A stretch of DNA of 64,000 bases from Stemphylium vesicarium (Eukaryota > Ascomycota > Dothideomycetes > Pleosporales > Pleosporaceae). The notes beneath the pieces were generated by a model that ran no database searches, was not told the DNA's origin, and saw only the letters and a program-made list of their open reading frames with translations. The stretch spans positions 286,753-350,752 of the forward strand of contig QXCR01000011.1 of assembly GCA_004380135.1 (NCBI GenBank). Direction: 5' to 3'. Position 1 is the first letter of the stretch, and every line of letters begins with the position of its first letter. This document shows, piece by piece, positions 57,645-64,000 of the stretch. The position numbers and the translations under genes were made by a program.

Positions 57645-59033
57645 TCAACGGGCAAAGTATGCATGCTCGAGAACCTAGCATCGATCGTCAGCTGTGCCTA
57701 GGACATCTAGTCTACCAACGTACCTTTGATGCGCTCATCCTCGCGCCACTTTCGTATCTGACTAGACTACCTACCAGATCGCGTTCTGATTCAGACGATG
57801 TCGGTAGCAATGCAGACCAGTCCTGTGCTGGATACTCGTAGAACTGCACTTTGCCCCAATCGCGGAAACTCGCTGCTTCCTGTTTCTGTCAGCAAAGGGT
57901 TCATGGTAGCAACGTGTTTAACGCACCGGCCAAACCTCCAAAGTCGGTGTTCCCAACTTCTTGAACACGCTTTGGATCAATGCCAAGTCACTTCCCAATT
58001 CTCCGGAATCGAACAGGGTCTGATGCGCAGGGTCCAATGCCTCCGCGATTGTGCAACCGGCAGCCCACAGGTCCAGACTGCAACCATACTTCTGATTGCC
58101 GAACAACAACTCAGGTGGTCGGTAGCAGGTGGTGCCGACATCAGTAATCTTGGAGTCTGCTGCTTCTGAACCGGGTGCATCAGGCGCCCAGGCGATGCCA
58201 AAGTCGGAGAGGTATGCTGGGCCGTCCAGAGACTTGAGAAGAATGTTAGAAGGCTTGATGTCCCTGTGGATCACTCCTTTGCTATGAACGTAAGCTAGAC
58301 CTGTGAAAAGGTCCTTCAGGCATGACTTGGTTTGACTCTTTGAGAGCTTCTTGCCTTGCAACAGATCGCTAAAGTCGTAGCGCATAAAAGGAAATACCAA
58401 AATGAAATGGCTTCCGTTCTCGCGAAAACTATCCAATAACGGAATGACTCGGTCTGAAGCTGCGAGGGCGAGAATTTGGGCTTCCCGTTTTGAGTCGTGC
58501 GGTGGTTCCATGACTGATGGTGTGGTGATCTTCAGAGCAACCAGTTTGCTCTTTGCCGGTGAGTCTGCCGGAAAGAAGCCATCATGACCTAGCGCAGGTG
58601 CTTTGTAGATGACAGAGAAGAGTCCTTCGCGATGGTACACGGCATTGTGATACTTTCCGATAGGCTTTCCGCCCGGGGTTGGAACATAGTCTTCGTCCTA
58701 CAACAAATTAACGGATTGCAGGATGATCACTATATGCTATCCGACCTCTGATGTTGGAAACTCAAGAGACGGTCTTGGGAGGCCTGTTGTCTTGTCGACA
58801 CACAGTCTGTCATATTCCTCCTATAGAGACGTTATCACTTAACCCAAGAACTCATCATGGTGCTGTTTACCAAAGACTGGGCCTCTTCAAAGATGGTCCC
58901 TTCAGCTAGCGTCGCCTCCTTGCGGGCATCGGCTGCAGAAAGCAATGGGTTTGACGACTGGTAGGCCGACGATCTACCGCATGATTAGATTAAGGAGAGA
59001 AAAATAAACAGGAAACACAGATCTGTGCATCAT
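57645..59033 (-). CDS. Csk1-like CMGC protein kinase (CDK-activating kinase type)
   Basis: Proposed exons: 59019-59033, 58957-58871, 58820-58746, 58697-57927, 57879-57724 and 57674-57645, about 377 residues. The kinase core has SVIYKAPAL (divergent glycine loop), VALKI (Lys), FPFMRYDFSDLLQ hinge, VIHRDIKPSNILL catalytic loop with HRD intact, SDFGIAW and TTCYRPPELLFG, the last two diagnostic of CDK-like kinases. The C-terminus ends SASK-VLEHAYFAR on a 30-nt last exon. The upstream exons encode EEYDRLCVDKTTGLPRPSLEFP, common in fungal Csk1-like proteins. S. pombe Csk1 phosphorylates the CDKs Cdc2 and Cdk9; the same role is inferred. The first intron is uncertain: acceptors at 58957 and 58973 both work with different donors. 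The 57879 acceptor is also one of two, six bases apart. Confidence 0.85.
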
Positions 59034-59713
59034 CGGGCGCCAATTTCTCAGGAAACAGGAGGAGAGGAAGTGCAGTCAAGCACATGTACAATGGTCAAGG
59101 TTGAGCCCTGTCTGTGGAAGGATTTAAGCTTCTTACCAGGTTTCCCTAGTGCGAGAGTGGAAACATGTTACTTGCATTTTAGTGACAGCCAACAGGCGTG
59201 CAGAAAAGCCGAGGCTCGATCGCCAGTCGGAGGAGGCCATGTGTCGCGGGTATCTGAGAGACAAGCAGGAAAGATGAGGATCACGCAGTAGATGCGGTGG
59301 TGGTTAGGCAAGAGAAGCGCAAATGGGCCGAATCAGGGCATCGATGCTACCCAACTCAGCGCTTTTGGTGCCCGCAGGAAGTCAATTGGGCTAGCCTACT
59401 CAGCCGGAATGCCCTTACTCATGCTGCCGCTCGAAACGCCCTGACGTGTCTCACAATCGATTGACCTTCTGCGAGGCCATCAGAGAGGCCGGGGATTGAC
59501 CTGGGGGTTGTATCGTTACCAAGGTAGGTTACGTCAGACCCGGGCTCTACCGCGGTCTTGGGACTAGGCCGAAAGGGAAGAGCCCTAAGCCACCACTGAC
59601 AGCGCAGTCGTAACAGCTTCCCGAACACATGACAAGCTCCCAGAGCTTTCTCTCTATGTGAATATACCGGACCGCTATTTTCTGGCTGCGCGCCCATCCC
59701 CCACACCGCCGCC
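59034..59713. other. Intergenic, divergent promoters
   Basis: 0.68 kb between the kinase (leftwards) and syp1 (rightwards). No gene seen. Confidence 0.55.
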
Positions 59714-62642
59714 ATGGAGCTCCAACGCAAAGAATATCCAGCATTGCTGGTGAGAGCTGTCCCTAGACCCATCCCCCCGGCATCCGCTCACACGATCCAC
59801 AGACATCGCTTTCTCCCGCGCAAGCCGTGACGGTCCTCGACGGGCGCATGAAACATGTTACCCAATTGAATACCCAAATCGCCGACTGGCTGCAGGTTGG
59901 TCTAGCCTAGGATACGCGCATTCATCACGGGGGCTCACCAATGCGCAGGAACGCCGTCGCGTCGAAGAGCAATATGTACAAGGCCTGCGAAAGCTTGCAA
60001 ACAGGCATCCTCCAGATGATTCATCCGACCTAGGGTACGCATCGCACTATACGCAGTAGAGCGCATGGACTGACGGGAGGACAGCATCTTCGCGACTCCA
60101 TGGCAGAAGATCGTGGGCGCAACCGAATCCGTCGCCCAATCGCACGCCCATCTCGCTACCAAGATCGAAGCCGACGTCGAGCGGCCCCTCCGCGAATTCG
60201 CCGGCAGCAATCGAGAAGTACAGGCCATGGGCAACATCCAGGGCAACATCTCAGCCATCGCAAAAGACATCGACTCGGCGCAGAAGAAGCAGGCCAAACT
60301 TCGTGATAAGGGATCGAAGGCGAAGGCGTCCGCCGTTGCCGATGCTGTGCAAGAGATAGAAAAGGCTGAGCTACAATGGGATTCGCAAGCACCCTACGTC
60401 TTCGAGCAGCTACAGGCCATCGACGAAACCCGCCTAAACCACCTCCGCGATGTTCTCACCCAGTTTCAGACGCACGAGGTGGATCAGGTCGAACGGAGTA
60501 GGACCACGGCCGAGGAGACCCTGAACGCCATGTTGAACATTGAAACGGCAGATGAGATTCAAACGTGGGCGCTGAGGATGCGGAGTGGCGATGCTCCTCC
60601 ACCTTCCCGGAAACCGAGCAACACCGGAGGAACACCTTCGAGAAGCTTGGCACCGCCTCCATTGCCCACCTCGCCCACCGCGGCAGACGACAACAGGAGC
60701 CAGAAGAGCGGCTCGGTGCAGGAGAAGCACAGTTCGAACCCTCTCAAGCGCTTCGGAACTGTTTTGGGCCGACGAAGACAGAGTGCGCATCCATACGGAC
60801 GAACGACATCACCAGACCGGAAATCAACATCAAACTTGGGATCAGCCTTCAGTGGATTCGGCAAAGGCAAATCAAAGGATCGCGAAAATCAGGGCTCTAA
60901 CCTGAGCCCAATGGCGGAACGACCAGAGTCGCCCGTGAGGGACCTTCCTTCGCGACCTACTGCTTCCCAGAGATCGGATTCTCCAAGCCTTGCTCGCCAG
61001 ATCAGTCCTGAGGCGGCTCCGAACGGCACTATACCCGAGTCTTCTATGGAAACGGAACCAGAACCGGAAGCGCCACCTGCTGTAAACGGAACCACACCTA
61101 CGCAGGAACCGATACCTGAGCCCAAGGAACCCTTGTCACCACCTCCACCCACGGAAACCCAGCCAGAGCCAGAGAAGGACGCCGAAGGCTACACTGTGCC
61201 CCCATCTGCTATCGACGCCATTACCGCAGCAGAAAGGGAAGCCGGATAGTAAGTAAACCATGGATCCATGAGTCTACTTGGCTAACAAGCACCAGCGCGC
61301 AAAACGAAGGAAACGCTCCTCCTCAATTCAAACTTGACATTAGGAACGCCCCAATCCAGGAGGAAGACGACGATGCTGATGCGGCTACTGCGAACCTCGT
61401 CAACACGCTGCGCGCAGTAAGTAATTCCAGACGCCCGGTTGACGCGCGCTAACATCTACACAGCAAGCTGCACAGCCGAAGCGATCGAGCACACTGCGAG
61501 GCCGCCGAGATGTTCGCAATACAATATTCGTACCCAACCCCGCATCTCCAGAACTTCAAAGTATAGGCGAGGTACCACCACTTCCAACTGGTGATTCTGG
61601 TCCCGCCTCTGGTCCTTCTTCTGCAACATTCTCTGCACCCGCCATCCCCCCACAACCATCTTCACCAGCCTTCAAACCTCCACATAGATCGTTGTTGTCT
61701 GATGACCATGCCACGTCAGATACACAATCAATACGATCGGGCCGATCACTGAGCAGCTCGGCTAGTACCACGGTAAAGCATCCGGACCTGCATGAACCAG
61801 GGCTCAATGCGTCATTAGTGGAGACGGTCAGCGCTTGGTTCGAACAGGGTAACGTAACCAAGGCCATGGTGATCGGGCAGGTTGCGCTCGCATACAACCC
61901 CGTTGACATCTCTGGCGGCCCCTTTGGCACGGAGAGTATACGTCTAGAGGACTTTCCTGTCCTCGAAAAGGTCGCGCCCAACCCCGCTTTCATCGAGCAA
62001 TCAGCGGACAGTCCAGGCAACTACACGGTAGACCTATCCAAGATCATGAAGACGTCCGTGGCATTCCACTACCAACTGCACATTGAAGACAGCAACATCG
62101 CCTCCCTGCCGCCCATCATCCTCTCCCCAGCCTGGAAGTCGGAACCCACGCAAACCTCTGTCATCCTCAACTACTCCCTGAACCCCAAGTTCGAGCTCGG
62201 CGGCGCAACCAGCATCACCATCCGCAACCTCGTCCTCGTTATCCGCCTGGAACCCGGATCAAAAGCTACGTCCTGCCAGTCCAAACCCGCCGGTACCTTT
62301 TCCCGCGACAAGGGCCTTATCTACTGGCGTCTCGGCGACGTGACTCTGTTCAAAGACGCGGTCGCTCAAACGCTTCGCGCGCGCTTCTTCACTGATGGCC
62401 AGGCGAACCCCGGGAACACAGAAGCCCGGTGGGAGATTAGCGACGAGCAGTCGCTCTCGCTGGGTAGTGGCCTCGGCGTCAGCATGGCACAGCCTCTCTC
62501 CAGCGCGAAGAAAGATGAGACTGTCGAAGATGACCCGTTTGCTGATATCGATGAGAGTGCTGTGCCGCCTAGCCCCGCCATTGAATGGAGGCCTGTCGCT
62601 GCTATTAAGAAGATTACTAGTGGCACGTACTTGGGTGTTTGA
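59714..62642 (+). CDS. syp1: Syp1/FCHO-type endocytic adaptor (F-BAR plus mu-homology domain)
   Basis: Six exons: 59714-59749, 59803-59895, 59949-60034, 60085-61248, 61296-61416 and 61464-62642, for 892 residues. The first ~260 residues are an F-BAR coiled-coil module (ERRRVEEQYVQGLRKLANRH, IFATPWQKIVGATE, KKQAKLRDKGSKAK) that bends membrane. A long Ser/Pro-rich, basic linker (NPLKRFGTVLGRRRQS, then EPEPEAPPAVN) spans about 280-570. The C-terminal ~300 residues form a mu-homology domain beginning LNASLVETVSAWFEQGNVTKAMVIGQVAL and ending IEWRPVAAIKKITSGTYLGV. In yeast Syp1 marks early endocytic sites, binding cargo and Ede1, and also affects septins. All introns are 47-53 bp with GCTAAC branch sites where visible. 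The model is complete and shows no lesion. Confidence 0.92.
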
Positions 62643-63374
62643 AGTAGCCTTTATTTCTTTTTGTTGTTGGATATATCTGAGGTGAGGGGGACGAGGGGTG
62701 TGTGTTGGGGAGAATTGGATAATAAGGTAATATGGAGCAAGCGCGGCTTGAAGAATACAGGCCTTGTGCATGTGTCTGTTGTGGGTTGTGGGTGTAGACT
62801 TGGATATCTCTCATAGCGCTTAATGTGGGTCCCAGACCATGGTCTGTGTTGTGAATTTTACTTTGTATCTTTGTATCTTTGTATCTGGTATGAAAGATTG
62901 TTTATCTGTACCTTCCTTAGTATCGTTGCGGTAAAGAACTCCCCTTGGCTTCGTTCCCGAATAGCGTTTGACGAAGGTGGGAGAGGGGCGTTGAAGTTGT
63001 AGGTGCCCAGCCGGGTGAGAAAGAAGCGGAGTCTTTTGTCCGGGTGTAGTACTGGATTCCATCTTTCCTAATTTCGAGTTGCGGTATGTGTAGACCTCTG
63101 ATTAATTCCTTTGCTTCAACAGGTGCTAAGAGGGGTTGTAGGTTTTAACGTGCCTACGTTGTATTTATCTAGACGCGAAAAGTGCTGTGTTCTGTCCTTC
63201 TTAGAGGTCAGCATATAGAAACTGCGTAGTTTCCTGGACGCGGTACGCCCTACAGCCTTTTTGTACTCTCACCTCCTTGAATACCTTCACCATGCGTGCC
63301 TCACTTATCGAGGAAGTGTTCGGACCGATAGTGGGATCTTGATTTCTTTAGGCCTTTGAGTTATCCCTGTTCGT
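62643..63374. other. Intergenic
   Basis: 0.73 kb. It holds a short (CTTTGTAT)3 run at about 62860-62886 and a perfect 14-bp palindrome CAGACCATGGTCTG near 62832. No gene seen. Confidence 0.55.
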
Positions 63375-63900
63375 CTTGTATTTGTCTGGCTGGCTGATAC
63401 CATCACTCCTTTTCACAGGCTCAGTGCTGTGAAGACCTCCTCGCTGCTTGCTGTTCCATTTAGGGGGGCAACGGGAGTAGCTATAGGGTGTGCTGCCCTT
63501 GAGCCGTCACGCTACGGCCATGAACCTTGTATTTGTCTGGCTGCGAAGTTGCGATGAGTTCTTTCGGGCGGTTTGAGTGCCCTGAAGACGTCTCCGCTAC
63601 CTACTTTCATACCCGGCAGAACTTCGAGGGAGGTGGTGCGTTGGGTGTGCATTCGCGGCTGCGTGCCATCGCGACTCACCTTGTATTTGTCCAGCTGTGA
63701 AAGCGCCATTGGATAGATTTAGAAATCCGAGTGCATTGAAGACCTCCACGCTCTTTGTTACGGTGCCTAGGACATTATTCAGAGCGATAGCGATTCGTGC
63801 ACCTTGTAGTTGTCCAGCTGCGCAAGCGGTATGATTTTCAATCTTCTAGTTGAGTGCCTTGAAGGTCTCCGCGCTTACCTTTGACGCCTTTGCCCCTACC
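63375..63900 (-). repeat. Degenerate tandem repeat, about 120-155 bp units, with protein-like motifs
   Basis: The plus-strand box CTTGTATTTGTCTGGCTG and close variants start at 63375, 63526, 63680 and 63803. Each is followed 45-60 bp later by a second box of the type GTGCCTTGAAGACCTCC. On the minus strand both boxes translate: (E/D)VFxAL, then about 13 variable residues, then A(G/R)Q(I/L)QG. The two boxes keep the same reading frame within every unit although the spacer sequence differs, while stops and frame changes occur between units. This suggests a decayed or spliced tandem-repeat protein gene that continues beyond the window. I do not recognise the family. Confidence 0.5.
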
Positions 63901-64000
63901 ATAGTATGTAAATGCGGTTTCTGGTGTAGGGTGAAGATAGGATAGGAACTAATCGCCATAGCCCTCCACTTTCAGGTTAGTGTAAACAACTGGTGGTGTA

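Overview
The window is a piece of a filamentous ascomycete chromosome, most likely a Dothideomycete of the order Pleosporales. The evidence is the gene set (HymA/Mo25, NudE, Csk1, Syp1, a type I fungal acetyl-CoA carboxylase, Zn2Cys6 regulators), short introns of 45-120 bp with GT..AG ends and CTAAC or CTGAC branch sites, and lineage-expanded families (DUF7587, BTB/POZ, kinase-like, PARP-like genes) that I associate with that order. The order is an inference from remembered families. No tRNA, rRNA, CRISPR array or intact transposon was seen.

Layout. 0.3-16.4 kb holds conserved genes: mannosyl-3-phosphoglycerate synthase, a PMP47/ANT1-type carrier with an unusual Ala-rich tail, the dynein cofactor NudE and a complete five-exon acetyl-CoA carboxylase. 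17.3-17.9 kb is a small ABM-type monooxygenase. 18.7-23.9 kb is a compact trio: an intracellular GH35 beta-galactosidase-like enzyme, a Zn2Cys6 regulator ending 14 bp from it tail to tail, and a divergently transcribed sugar/lactose-permease-like transporter sharing a 306 bp promoter with the regulator. Together they look like a galactoside uptake, regulation and hydrolysis cluster.

24.8-35.9 kb is an accessory, decaying island. Six gene relics (DUF7587 protein, kinase, coiled-coil protein, PARP-type ADP-ribosyltransferase, two BTB proteins) each carry one or more premature stops or frameshifts, while one large Zn2Cys6 regulator among them is intact. Genes on both sides of the island read cleanly.

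36.3-62.6 kb returns to conserved genes: a cytochrome b561 protein with a 12-nt microexon, a 2003-residue hybrid histidine kinase, a secreted thaumatin-like protein, mitochondrial succinyl-CoA:3-ketoacid CoA transferase, an open reading frame fusing an ER-type FKBP isomerase to a STIMATE-family membrane protein, an SLC35-type transporter, HymA/Mo25, a Csk1-like kinase and the endocytic adaptor Syp1. The last 0.6 kb contains a degenerate ~120-155 bp tandem repeat whose minus-strand reading keeps conserved peptide motifs in phase, probably the edge of a decayed repeat-protein gene.

Gene models were spliced by eye from reading-frame continuity and family conservation. Exon coordinates are in each entry; starts and first introns are the least certain parts.
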